DNA of 64,000 bases from CAIMFV01 sp040757715 (GTDB lineage Bacteria; Pseudomonadota; Alphaproteobacteria; Caulobacterales; Caulobacteraceae). Shown one piece after another: positions 1 to 13,988 of this stretch (its first letter is position 1; the number at the start of each line of letters is the position of its first letter). Below the pieces are notes generated by a model. It worked only from the letters and a program-made list of their open reading frames with translations. It was not told the origin of the DNA and searched no databases. The translations under genes and the position numbers were made by a program. The stretch is from the NCBI GenBank assembly GCA_040757715.1, contig JBFLWS010000012.1, forward strand, positions 1 through 64,000, read 5' to 3'.

Positions 1-343
1 CCCCCCCCCGGGGGGGGGGGCGGGGGGGGGGGGGGCCCGGGTCCAGCTGGACGGCTCGCTGCGCTCGTCCCCCCCCATCCCCGGCCCTTCCCCCTCCAGG
101 GGGGAAGGGGGAAGAAAGTCCGGTCTCGCAAATTGGGCAAGCCATTTGTGGGCTGAGCTGTTTGCTGTGCTCCGGGCCCAGCTCTCGACCGTGGCTGAAG
201 TATGGGCCAGCAGCGTCCGTGTCGGACAGATGGCGGCGCAAAGGCGCCTAAGCCACTGATTTCAGAGACGTAGCGTGCGCAAAAATGCGGGGATAGGGGG
301 CCGCCTATTCCCTCCTCAACGGGAAACCGGCACAGTCCGCCCC
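1..343. other. Gene-free leader with G/C homopolymers and a hairpin
   Basis: The first 40 bases are almost pure C and G runs, which looks like a low-complexity tract or an assembly edge. A hairpin with 10-bp arms lies at 85-94 and 100-109 (CCCTTCCCCC / GGGGGAAGGG) with a five-base loop. No T-run follows it, so it is not a convincing terminator. I see no supported gene here; the stretch 124-343 may hold the promoter of the esterase gene, but no clear -35/-10 pair is visible. Confidence 0.5.
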
Positions 344-1255
344 ATGCGCCTGACCTTCCTCGCCCTTGCTGGAGCCCTCGTCATGACCGCCGCCAGCGCG
401 CCCCCAAACAAATCCGGCGACAAGCCTGCCGACACCCCGCCGCCGGCGGGCCTGGTCAGCTACAAGGACCTGCTCGCCCGCCCAGCCGCCAAGCCCGACC
501 AGCGCATCGCCTATGGTCCGCACGCGGAGCAATTCGCCGATCTGCGGCTGCCGGCCGGCCCCGGCCCGCATCCGGTGATCGTGCTGATCCATGGCGGCTG
601 CTGGCTCGCTTCGCTTCCCAGCGTCGAGCTGATGGCCCCGATGGCGGAGGCCCTGCGCGATGAGGGTTACGCCGTGTGGAGCCTCGCCTATCGCCGCATC
701 GGCGAGGACGGCGGCGGCTATCCCGGCACGTTCCAGGACGTAGGGGCGGGGATCGACGCCCTGCGCGGCCTCGCCCCCAGGTACGGGCTTGATCTGCACC
801 GGCTGGTGTTCAGCGGCCATTCGGCGGGCGGGCATCTGGCGGTGTGGGCGGCGCAGCGGGACCGCCTGGGGCGCACAAGCCCGCTCTATTCGGCGAATCC
901 TCTCTTGCCCCAGGGCGTGGTCAGCCTCGCCGGCATCAACGACCTTGAAGCCTATCGCGCCAGCGGCCCCGACGCCTGCGGCGGCCCGACCACCATCGAT
1001 AGCTTGGTCGACGCCGCCCATCGCGCGGCGCCCTATGCCGACACCTCTCCGGCGCGCCTGGCCCGGCCCGGCGCCAAGCTCGTGGTGATCTCCGGCGCGC
1101 TTGATCCCATCGTGCCGGCGAGGTTCGGCGAGGCCTTCGCCGGCCACATGGGAGTGAAGGGGCGGACCCTTCCCGGCGCCGGGCATTTCGAGCTGATCGA
1201 CCCCCGCTCCACCGCCTGGCCCGCCGTGCGAGCCGCCCTTGCAGAGGCGCATTGA
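344..1255 (+). CDS. Secreted alpha/beta-hydrolase (BD-FAE/esterase-like)
   Basis: A 303-residue alpha/beta-hydrolase. The sequence shows an N-terminal signal peptide (MRLTFLALAGALVMTAASA), the oxyanion-hole HGG motif (HGGCW), the nucleophile elbow GHSAGG with Ser160, a likely catalytic Asp in SGALDPIVP and a His in GAGHFELID. The layout matches the esterase/lipase families that resemble kynurenine formamidase and BD-FAE, so a periplasmic or secreted carboxylesterase is likely; the substrate cannot be told. A GTG 69 bases upstream is in frame, but the ATG at 344 places the signal peptide at the N terminus and was preferred. It is monocistronic, with a pirin gene 49 bases downstream on the same strand. 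Confidence 0.85.
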   Translation: MRLTFLALAGALVMTAASAPPNKSGDKPADTPPPAGLVSYKDLLARPAAKPDQRIAYGPHAEQFADLRLPAGPGPHPVIVLIHGGCWLASLPSVELMAPMAEALRDEGYAVWSLAYRRIGEDGGGYPGTFQDVGAGIDALRGLAPRYGLDLHRLVFSGHSAGGHLAVWAAQRDRLGRTSPLYSANPLLPQGVVSLAGINDLEAYRASGPDACGGPTTIDSLVDAAHRAAPYADTSPARLARPGAKLVVISGALDPIVPARFGEAFAGHMGVKGRTLPGAGHFELIDPRSTAWPAVRAALAEAH

Positions 1256-1304
1256 GCCGCCTATCTAATCGGCAACAGATACTGTTTCAGTATGGAGTAG
1301 ATCC

Positions 1305-2003
1305 ATGATCCTCAAGAAGCCCTTCGACAAGCTTGGCGGCGCCGATCACGGCTGGCTGAAGGCCAAGCATCATTTCTCCTTCGCCAACTATTACGACCCG
1401 AGCAATATGGGCTGGGGCGCGCTTCGGGTGTGGAATGATGACGAGGTGGAGCCGCGCACCGGCTTTCCGCCCCATCCCCACGCCGACATGGAGATCATCA
1501 CCTATGTGCGCGAGGGGGCCGTCAGCCACCAGGATTCCATGGGAAATCAAGGCCGTACCGCCGCGGGGGATGTGCAGGTGATGTCGGCGGGAACGGGCGT
1601 GCGCCACGCGGAATATAATCTGGAGCCCGGGCTCACCACGCTGTTCCAGATCTGGATCGAGCCTCGGCAAAGGGGCGGGGCGCCCAGCTGGGGGACCAAG
1701 CCGTTCCCGCGCGGCGACCGTTCGGGCAAGTTCGTGGCCCTGGCCTCGGGCTTCCCGGAGGATACGGACGCGCTGCCCATCCGCACCGACGCCCGGGTGC
1801 TCGGCGCGCAGCTGAAGGCCGGGGACAGCCTCGCCTATGAGGCGAAGCCGGAGCGGCATCTCTATGTGGTGGCGGCGGCCGGGGCGGTGGAGCTGAACGA
1901 GGTCGCGCTCAACACCCGCGACGGGGCGGCGATCACCGGCGAGACCGTGCTCACCTTCACCGCCAAGGAGGACGCTGAACTCGTGATGGTCGACGCGGCT
2001 TAG
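1305..2003 (+). CDS. Pirin family protein (bicupin)
   Basis: A 232-residue pirin/YhhW-type protein. The N-terminal cupin carries the metal-ligand pattern of the family: His57 and His59 in HPHADME, then His101 and Glu103 in VRHAEYN, which would bind one Fe(II) or a similar metal. Family members act as redox-sensitive regulators or as quercetin 2,3-dioxygenases; which applies here is unknown. The start is supported by GGAG about ten bases upstream of the ATG. The gene converges on ccmB with only five bases between the stop codons. Confidence 0.9.
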   Translation: MILKKPFDKLGGADHGWLKAKHHFSFANYYDPSNMGWGALRVWNDDEVEPRTGFPPHPHADMEIITYVREGAVSHQDSMGNQGRTAAGDVQVMSAGTGVRHAEYNLEPGLTTLFQIWIEPRQRGGAPSWGTKPFPRGDRSGKFVALASGFPEDTDALPIRTDARVLGAQLKAGDSLAYEAKPERHLYVVAAAGAVELNEVALNTRDGAAITGETVLTFTAKEDAELVMVDAA

Positions 2004-2008
2004 TTTCC

Positions 2009-2674
2009 TCAGTTGAGGGCGTTGCGGCAGGCCGCGGCCATGGCGAAGGGCAAGAGGGCCGCGGCGCCCAGGCTGTAGGCGAGGAGGAGGGCCAGCGCCG
2101 GTCCCCAGTCGAGCCCCACGGCGTAGCTCTCCACCGCGCCTGCGCCAAAGATGACGATGGGGCTGAACAGCGGCAGCACGATCACCGCCACCAAGACGCC
2201 CCCGCGCTTGGCCCCGAGGGCGAGGGAGGCCCCCAGCCCGCCGATGAAGGAAAAGCCGAGCCCGCCGGAGAGCGCCGTCACCAGGATCAGCGGGGAGAGG
2301 CTGGGGTCAGCGCCCAGGGTGATGGCGGCGAGGGGGGAGACGATGGCGAGCGGCAGACCGAGGGCCAGCCATTGGGCCAGGCACTTCACCGCCGAGACCA
2401 GCTCCAGCCCAGGTCCCCCGAGGGTGAGGAGATCGAGCGCCCCGTCGTCATAGTCGCGCTCGAACAGGCGCTCGAGGGAGAGGAGCGAGGCCAGCGCCAG
2501 GGCCACAAAGGCCGCGCCTATGGCCACGCCGGCCAGGCGCTTGGGGTCCGGCCCTTCAGCCAGGGGCATCAGCACCGCTACCCCGGCGTAGAAGGCCAGG
2601 GCGAAGAGGGGGCCGCCGCCCCGGCCCCAGGCGAGGGAAAGCTCCCGGCGGAACAGGGCGAGGAGGGCGCTCAT
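2009..2674 (-). CDS. ccmB: Haem exporter permease CcmB
   Basis: A 221-residue integral membrane protein with about six hydrophobic segments; it begins LLALFRRELSLAWGRGGG, the usual CcmB opening. CcmB is the membrane subunit of the CcmAB(CD) ABC complex of the inner membrane, which uses ATP to release haem-loaded CcmE for cytochrome c maturation. Its start overlaps the ccmA stop by four bases, so the two are translationally coupled. No ccmC follows: the next gene downstream is the convergent pirin. Confidence 0.93.
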   Translation of the reverse strand: MSALLALFRRELSLAWGRGGGPLFALAFYAGVAVLMPLAEGPDPKRLAGVAIGAAFVALALASLLSLERLFERDYDDGALDLLTLGGPGLELVSAVKCLAQWLALGLPLAIVSPLAAITLGADPSLSPLILVTALSGGLGFSFIGGLGASLALGAKRGGVLVAVIVLPLFSPIVIFGAGAVESYAVGLDWGPALALLLAYSLGAAALLPFAMAAACRNALN

Positions 2675-3294
2675 GGGGCGGCTCCGATGCGGACTTCTTG
2701 CGCGGGCACGGGCAGGGGATCGTGCACGGCGCAGATGAGAAGCCCCCCCGAGCTAAGGTGCTCGGCCATGAGCTGACCGAGGAGCGCCCGGCGCTCGGCA
2801 TCCAGGGGGGCCATGGGCTCGTCCAACAGCCAGAGCGGCCGGGGGGCGGCGATGAGCCGGGCGAGGGCCACCCGGCGGCGCTGACCGGCGGAGAGCTTGC
2901 GGATATCGAGGTCGAGCAAGGGTTCAAGCGCGAGGCGCTTCACCGCCGCGGTCAGGCTTTCAGGCGTGCCCCCCGACCAGCGGGCCCAGAAGCTCAGCTC
3001 CTCGCCGGCGGTGCGGGTGGACTTCAGCCCGTCATGGTGGGCGAGGAGGTGCACCCCCCGGGCGCGGGCGGTCTCGGCCTCCAGCTCGGCGGTATTGGGA
3101 CCTTCGAAGCGCACGGCGCCGGCGGCGGGGTGGATCAGCCCGGCCACGGCGCGCAGGAGGCTGGTCTTGCCCGCCCCATTGGCCCCCACCAGGGCCGCGG
3201 CGGTCCCGGCCTCCACGCGAAATCTCAAGTGGGAGAAGAGTTTGCGCTCGCCCCGGACGAGGGCGAGGTTGTCGATGCTGACGCTCGTGATCAC
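2671..3294 (-). CDS. ccmA: Haem exporter ATPase CcmA
   Basis: A 207-residue ABC ATPase, the normal size for CcmA. It shows Walker A GANGAGKT (residues 37-44), an ABC signature LSAGQRRRVALARL and Walker B LWLLDEP. CcmA powers the CcmAB step of cytochrome c maturation at the cytoplasmic face of the membrane. The start is a GTG at 3294. It is the first gene of a ccmAB pair and is divergent from the MazE/MazF-like pair and aconitase; ccmA and acnA are commonly close in alphaproteobacteria, so the toxin-antitoxin pair appears to sit inside that arrangement. Confidence 0.93.
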   Translation of the reverse strand: MITSVSIDNLALVRGERKLFSHLRFRVEAGTAAALVGANGAGKTSLLRAVAGLIHPAAGAVRFEGPNTAELEAETARARGVHLLAHHDGLKSTRTAGEELSFWARWSGGTPESLTAAVKRLALEPLLDLDIRKLSAGQRRRVALARLIAAPRPLWLLDEPMAPLDAERRALLGQLMAEHLSSGGLLICAVHDPLPVPAQEVRIGAAP

Positions 3295-3418
3295 GCGGCC
3301 GGCCCCTTGAGCCCATGTCTTGCCGCCTTATGCCGGGCTTCGGTGCGGCTTGTCATCTCCGGGCATGTGCGGAGGGGGTGTTTGTGGTAGAGTAGCGCGC
3401 GACCTTACGAGGCGAGCC

Positions 3419-3643
3419 ATGTCGAGCCCCAGGCGATCCGACGACGGACTGAGCAAGTTTCAGCGCTACCGGCTGCAACAGCGGCGCCGGGGCCTGAAGC
3501 AGCTGCGCCTGTGGACTCCCGACCCCGGTCAGCCGGGCTTCCAGGCCGAGGCCCGCCGGCAAGGGCGCCTGCTCTCCGGCGCCCCCGAGGAGCGCGAGGC
3601 CCTGGACTTCATCGGTGAGGCGTTTGACTGGCCAACGGCGTGA
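3419..3643 (+). CDS. MazE-like antitoxin (DUF3018 type)
   Basis: A 74-residue basic, helix-rich protein beginning MSSPRRSDDGLSKFQRYR. This resembles the DUF3018 antitoxin family, whose members are paired with MazF/PemK toxins, bind their own promoter and neutralise the toxin. The ATG at 3419 was chosen because the in-frame upstream extension has no family character. The stop codon overlaps the GTG start of the downstream toxin (GTGA), the classic arrangement of a type II module. Confidence 0.8.
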   Translation: MSSPRRSDDGLSKFQRYRLQQRRRGLKQLRLWTPDPGQPGFQAEARRQGRLLSGAPEEREALDFIGEAFDWPTA

Positions 3644-3966
3644 GGCGGGGCGATCTGGTGACCGTGGCCGCCCCTGGGGACTACGGCAAACCGCGCCCGG
3701 CGGTGGTGGTGCAATCCGACGCCCTCGACGCCGCCGACAGCGTGCTGGTGGCCCTGCTCACTAGCGATTTGCGGCCCGCGCCCTACTACCGCCTGGACCT
3801 CGATCCCAGCCCGGCCAATGGGCTGAAGGCCCCGTCCCAGGTGATGGTGGACAAGCTCATCGCCTATCCGCGCGCCAAGTGCGGTCCGACCTTTGGGCGC
3901 CTTTCGCCGGACGAACTGCTGACCCTCAACGCGCTCCTGGCGGTGATGCTCGGCCTAGCAGATTAG
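3640..3966 (+). CDS. MazF/PemK-like type II toxin
   Basis: A 108-residue protein with the PemK/MazF fold signature: RRGDLVTVAAPGDYGKPRP at the N terminus, a VVVQSD strand, and a later SQVMVDKLIAYPR segment typical of the family core. MazF toxins are sequence-specific endoribonucleases that cleave mRNA in the cytoplasm. It starts with GTG inside the antitoxin stop codon. The module lies between ccmA and acnA, both core genes, so it is probably an acquired insertion. Target sequence and activity cannot be read from the sequence. Confidence 0.85.
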   Translation: MRRGDLVTVAAPGDYGKPRPAVVVQSDALDAADSVLVALLTSDLRPAPYYRLDLDPSPANGLKAPSQVMVDKLIAYPRAKCGPTFGRLSPDELLTLNALLAVMLGLAD

Positions 3967-4045
3967 GCGCATTCCCTCCCCCTCCCAAGGTCTCGGCCGC
4001 AGTGGGTCGATCCTGCATGGACGTGAGGGGCGGGCAGGTTTAAAC

Positions 4046-4085
4046 ACCCCTCGGCCGCGCGGGATGAACGCGGCGCGCGAGGGGT
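4046..4085. promoter_or_regulatory. Inverted repeat in the aconitase leader
   Basis: ACCCCTCG at 4046-4053 is complementary to CGAGGGGT at 4078-4085, with GC-rich partial pairing between them. It lies in the 198-base gap between the toxin stop and acnA. It could be a 5' leader hairpin of acnA mRNA or a terminator for the toxin gene, but no T-run follows. Function is a guess. Confidence 0.3.
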
Positions 4086-4164
4086 CGCTGTGAGGCCCCT
4101 TGGTCGGCGCGCGCTCCCGCCCCGAACGTCGGGCGAGGCGGCCCCCGAGAAGGAGACCTCCGAA

Positions 4165-6873
<2,709 letters not shown>

Positions 6874-6884
6874 GGACTTGAACA

Positions 6885-6923
6885 CCGCTCATCCCGGTGC
6901 GAGCTGGGATGAGCGGATTTATT
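6885..6923 (+). terminator. Rho-independent terminator of acnA
   Basis: CCGCTCATCCC (6885-6895) pairs perfectly with GGGATGAGCGG (6906-6916), an 11-bp stem with a 10-base loop, followed by the T-rich tail ATTTATTT. It begins 12 bases after the acnA stop. Confidence 0.85.
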
Positions 6924-7040
6924 TGGTAATGCGCTTCCCGGTCACCCCACCTCCCCAGGAAAATCGGCCGCTACCGCCAGCGTGAGAGATAGGCTACCCA
7001 AGCCCCAACTCTAACGATGAAAATAATCCGGGGCAGGACC

Positions 7041-7721
7041 ATGGACTTCGACGACGTCATTCTCGGCCGGCGGAGCATCCGCGGCTACAAACCCGACCCG
7101 GTGCCGAGGGCGCTCATCGAGGAGATCATCGCCCTGGCCATGCGCGCGCCCTCGTCGATGAACACCCAGCCGTGGAACTTCTATGTGGTCACGGGCGAGG
7201 CGCTGGATCGCATCCGCGCGGGCAATACCGAGCGCAATCTCGCCGGCGTGCCGCACTCGCGGGAGTTCCGCGTCGGCGACGCGCCCTTCGCCGGCCAGCA
7301 CCGCGAGCGGCAGATCGGCGTCGCCAAGCAGCTGTTCGAGGCCATGGGCATCGCCCGCGACGACAAGGACGCGCGCCAGGACTGGGTCCTGCGCGGCTTT
7401 CGGCAATTCGACGCTCCGGTCTGTGTGATCGTGACCTATGACCGCGCCCTGCACGGCATGGACGACGCCCCGTTCGATTGCGGCGCGGTGGCCACGGCCC
7501 TGGTCAACGCCGCCTGGTCGCGCGGGCTGGGGGCGGTGATCAACAGCCAGGGCATCATGCAATCGCCTGTGGTGCGCGAGCATGCGGGCGTGGCCGAGGA
7601 TCAGGTGATCATGAAGAGCATCGCCCTCGGCTGGCCCGATGATAGCTTTCCGGCCAACGCCGTGGTCTCCACCCGCAAGTCGGTGGCCGAAGCGACGGTG
7701 TTCGTGGGCTTTGAGGACTAG
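7041..7721 (+). CDS. Nitroreductase family protein
   Basis: About 226 residues with the FMN-binding nitroreductase pattern: RRSIRGYKPDPVP near the N terminus, APSSMNTQPWNFYVV shortly after, and the AAWSRGLGAVINSQG segment in the C-terminal half. Such enzymes are cytoplasmic homodimers that use NAD(P)H to reduce nitroaromatics, quinones or enones. The ATG at 7041 follows GGGGCAGG and was preferred over an ATG at 7017, which lacks a ribosome-binding site. The natural substrate is unknown; it is a stand-alone gene. Confidence 0.88.
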   Translation: MDFDDVILGRRSIRGYKPDPVPRALIEEIIALAMRAPSSMNTQPWNFYVVTGEALDRIRAGNTERNLAGVPHSREFRVGDAPFAGQHRERQIGVAKQLFEAMGIARDDKDARQDWVLRGFRQFDAPVCVIVTYDRALHGMDDAPFDCGAVATALVNAAWSRGLGAVINSQGIMQSPVVREHAGVAEDQVIMKSIALGWPDDSFPANAVVSTRKSVAEATVFVGFED

Positions 7722-7759
7722 GCTCTGAGTGAAGGGGAGGCCGGCGCCCGCATCGGCTC

Positions 7760-11350
<3,591 letters not shown>

Positions 11351-11391
11351 GGCCGCCTCATCCGTCAATACTGCCCTCGCCTTGAACCCGG

Positions 11392-11424
11392 CTCGGCAGG
11401 ATTGTCCAGAGTCTCGGCAGAATT
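11392..11424 (+). promoter_or_regulatory. Two phased direct repeats, candidate FlbD enhancer (ftr-like)
   Basis: CTCGGCAGGATT at 11392-11403 and CTCGGCAGAATT at 11413-11424 differ at one base and are spaced 21 bp apart, two helical turns. They lie about 85-115 bp upstream of the sigma-54 promoter at 11508. In Caulobacter, FlbD activates sigma-54 hook and filament promoters from ftr elements about 100 bp upstream. Assignment to FlbD is inference from position and from the presence of flbD in this window. Confidence 0.55.
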
Positions 11425-11507
11425 CGCCGCGCGGCGGCGAGTCTCATAGGCGGTGGAATGCGGAAAAAGTAACGCAAAAACAATGAGATAAATTTGATGG
11501 TCGCGCC

Positions 11508-11523
11508 TGGCATCGGCCTTGCT
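11508..11523 (+). promoter_or_regulatory. Sigma-54 promoter of the fliK-flgD-flgE operon
   Basis: TGGCATCGGCCTTGCT matches the -24/-12 consensus TGGCAC-N5-TTGCW with one mismatch and exact spacing between the GG and GC elements. Transcription would begin near 11534, giving a leader of about 85 bases before fliK. Sigma-54 control of hook genes is established in Caulobacter. Confidence 0.75.
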
Positions 11524-11617
11524 CTGATCTTCGACGATCCTTCCTGCGCAAAAGGCGCGACGCTGAACATCTCGGACGCAATCCCGCGTCCGAACCCTCA
11601 CGCGCAACGCCAAGGCC

Positions 11618-13249
11618 ATGTCCCTCGCAGTTTTGTCCGTTCAACCTCAGCAGACCTCCGCCAAGCCCGCGGTGATGCTGGCGGCTAGGTCGGACGAGGC
11701 GGCGACGACTAGCTTTTCAACGTTGGTGGGCGAGCAAAGCTCGGGATCTGACGCCACGACCCCCCCCTCGCCCACTGAGACGACCGGGCCGCCCTCCACG
11801 ACGGCTACCGGGCCCAAGACTATTCTGACAACCACGACCTCGCCTGTCGCCGCCGCGACGGGCGCTCCCGCTAAGGGCTCCGGCCCGACCGCGGGCGCCG
11901 CTGCGATGACCTCGGAGGCGCAAGTCCCCGCCGCTACGCCGTTCAACACCCCGGAGGCCGTCGCCCCGCCGGACTCAATTACGCAACCGATTGCGATTAC
12001 GCAACCGATTGCGAAGGCGTCGGGCGACGGCGCGGCCAAGTCGAAGGACGCCGTCAAGTCCAATGACGAGGTGACGACGGCTGTCCCATCGCAGTCTCCC
12101 GATCCAGCGACGCCGACACTCGCGACGGCCGCAGCATCGGCCGGGATCGCTCCGCCGCCGCTGGCGCCGCCGGCCCGTCCTGCGCCTGCAGCTCCGACCG
12201 CGCTCCCTGCGACGACCGACACGCTAGCGAAACCCACAGCCGCCACCCCAGCTGTTCCGCCGACCCAAGACCAGGCCGCCGCCAAGCCGACGGTTGTGGG
12301 CGCTGGTCTGCTCGCTGACCCAGCCGCATCCAGCTCAGACACTGACTCCGACGCGGACCAGGGCGAGACGGCCACCGCTGCGCCGGCGACATCCACCACC
12401 GCCCTGTCCTCTGGCTCGTCAACGGCGCCGCTTTCGGCCCTGAACGCCAGCCTTGGCGCGGCGCGGCCTTTCGCCGCCCCCCCTCCAACGGCCGCGCCCA
12501 AGTCCGCGGCGAGCAGCGCGGCGCCTGCATCGGCGTCGTCGATGCCCGCTTCCGGCGCCGCCTCGACCGTAGTTGCAGCTGTGGCCGGAGACGGCGGGAA
12601 CGGGGGAGCGAGCGACGGATCCGGGAACGCCAATGGGAACGGCTCCAGTGATGCTCAGGCGTCCTCCAGCGCGCCCGCGGCGGATTCCAGCGCCAGCACG
12701 CCGGACGGTTCGAACGCCGCTTTCAGCGGGGCCTCGCTGGCGACCGCGCCGACCACTGCGGCGGTCCCCGGTGGAGCCGCTCAAGCGAACGTCTCCACGG
12801 TCACCAGTCTCGCAGCGCAGATCGTCCAGCAGTCCGGCGGCAAGGCCAGTCGGTTCGACATCACCCTCAATCCCGCCGGCCTCGGTCAGGTGAACGTGCA
12901 GGTGCAGATCACCGCCAAGGGCGAACTTACGGCCGCCCTGACCTTTCAGAAGCCGGAGGCGGCGGGCGAGCTGCAGGCCCGCGCAGCGGATCTGTCGCAG
13001 GCCCTGAAGGACGCCGGTTTCGATATCGCCCCTGGCGGCCTCAGCCTCGCCTTCGCTGGCGATATGGGGATGGGGTCCTCGGGCGGCGGGGCCTCCCAGA
13101 ACTCAGCACAGGACCAGCAGGGTTGGCGCAATCTCAGCGCCGGCGCCTTCGGCGCCGCGTCGCGCAACGCACAGGTCGCAGACCTCGCCGCCCTGCAAGC
13201 GCCCGCGCGCGGCGGCCCGCCCCTGCGCGGTCTCGATATTCGGATTTGA
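11618..13249 (+). CDS. fliK: Flagellar hook-length control protein FliK
   Basis: A 543-residue protein with a long low-complexity N-terminal part rich in Ala, Pro, Thr and Ser and a conserved C-terminal Flg_hook domain from about residue 400 (SRFDITLNPAGLGQVNVQVQ, then a long helix AAGELQARAADLSQALKDAG). FliK is secreted through the flagellar export gate, measures the hook and switches substrate specificity via FlhB. It is the first gene after the sigma-54 promoter and is followed within 15 bases by flgD. The disordered N-terminal region is typical of FliK and carries a tandem duplication at residues 121-132. Confidence 0.85.
   Translation: MSLAVLSVQPQQTSAKPAVMLAARSDEAATTSFSTLVGEQSSGSDATTPPSPTETTGPPSTTATGPKTILTTTTSPVAAATGAPAKGSGPTAGAAAMTSEAQVPAATPFNTPEAVAPPDSITQPIAITQPIAKASGDGAAKSKDAVKSNDEVTTAVPSQSPDPATPTLATAAASAGIAPPPLAPPARPAPAAPTALPATTDTLAKPTAATPAVPPTQDQAAAKPTVVGAGLLADPAASSSDTDSDADQGETATAAPATSTTALSSGSSTAPLSALNASLGAARPFAAPPPTAAPKSAASSAAPASASSMPASGAASTVVAAVAGDGGNGGASDGSGNANGNGSSDAQASSSAPAADSSASTPDGSNAAFSGASLATAPTTAAVPGGAAQANVSTVTSLAAQIVQQSGGKASRFDITLNPAGLGQVNVQVQITAKGELTAALTFQKPEAAGELQARAADLSQALKDAGFDIAPGGLSLAFAGDMGMGSSGGGASQNSAQDQQGWRNLSAGAFGAASRNAQVADLAALQAPARGGPPLRGLDIRI
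11978..12013. repeat. 18-bp perfect tandem duplication within fliK
   Basis: ATTACGCAACCGATTGCG occurs twice head to tail (11978-11995, 11996-12013), giving the peptide repeat ITQPIA-ITQPIA. It keeps frame and sits in the disordered ruler part of FliK. It looks like a recent slippage event. Confidence 0.85.
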
Positions 13250-13262
13250 TGGAGTTTCGGCC

Positions 13263-13952
13263 ATGACCACAACCACGGCGACAAGCGGCGCTACGAGCGC
13301 CAACAGCTCGACCTCCACGGCCAGCAACATCGCCGCCGGTCAGAAGACGCTCAGCACCAACTTCCAGACCTTCCTCACTCTGCTGACCACGCAGCTGAAG
13401 AATCAGGACCCGACCTCGCCGCTCGATCCTAACCAGTTCACGCAGCAGCTGGTGCAGATGACCGGGGTGCAGCAGCAACTGATCTCCAACCAGCTGCTGC
13501 AGCAGATCGCCGATTCCAGCTCCGGCGGTCAGGGCGTGCTCAGCGGGGTCGGCCTCATTGGCAAGAACGTCACCGCCACGGACGCCACGGCCACGCTCAG
13601 CGGCGGTCATATCCCCTGGTCGTACAGTCTCGGCTCTACGGCCAGCCAAGCGACCCTCACCATCACCAACACGGCGGGCCAGACCGTCTATAGCGCCAAC
13701 GCCCCCAGCTTGACCGCGGGGGTGCACAGCTTCACCTGGAACGGCAAGGACTCCTCCGGCAATCAGCTGCCCAACGGCGGTCAATACACGCTGAAGATCA
13801 GCGCCACCGACGCCAACGGCGCCAATGTGACCAGTCAGGCGGTCATCGCCGGCCAGGCCACGGGCGTTGCTCAAGACGCCACCGGCGCCGCCACAATCCT
13901 CATCGGCGGCACCGCCGTGCCGCTCTCCGCCGTCACCTCTGTCTCCAATTAA
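13263..13952 (+). CDS. flgD: Flagellar hook assembly (scaffold) protein FlgD
   Basis: A 229-residue FlgD. The N-terminal conserved segment reads FQTFLTLLTTQLKNQDPTSP, followed by DPNQFTQQLVQMTGVQQQ, the diagnostic FlgD motif. The C-terminal half has the FlgD Tudor-like/Ig-like part with FTWNGKDSSGNQLPNGGQY. FlgD caps the growing hook and allows FlgE subunits to polymerise outside the cell. It sits between fliK and flgE in the same operon. Confidence 0.96.
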   Translation: MTTTTATSGATSANSSTSTASNIAAGQKTLSTNFQTFLTLLTTQLKNQDPTSPLDPNQFTQQLVQMTGVQQQLISNQLLQQIADSSSGGQGVLSGVGLIGKNVTATDATATLSGGHIPWSYSLGSTASQATLTITNTAGQTVYSANAPSLTAGVHSFTWNGKDSSGNQLPNGGQYTLKISATDANGANVTSQAVIAGQATGVAQDATGAATILIGGTAVPLSAVTSVSN

Positions 13953-13988
13953 TTCTCAGCAAAGCCATAAGCCACAGGAGCCTTCATC

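Noticed and set aside
115..123. AAAGTCCGG, like part of the RNase P RNA conserved region
   Set aside because: Only these nine bases fit. The remaining conserved blocks and the expected length of about 400 bases are missing before the esterase gene.
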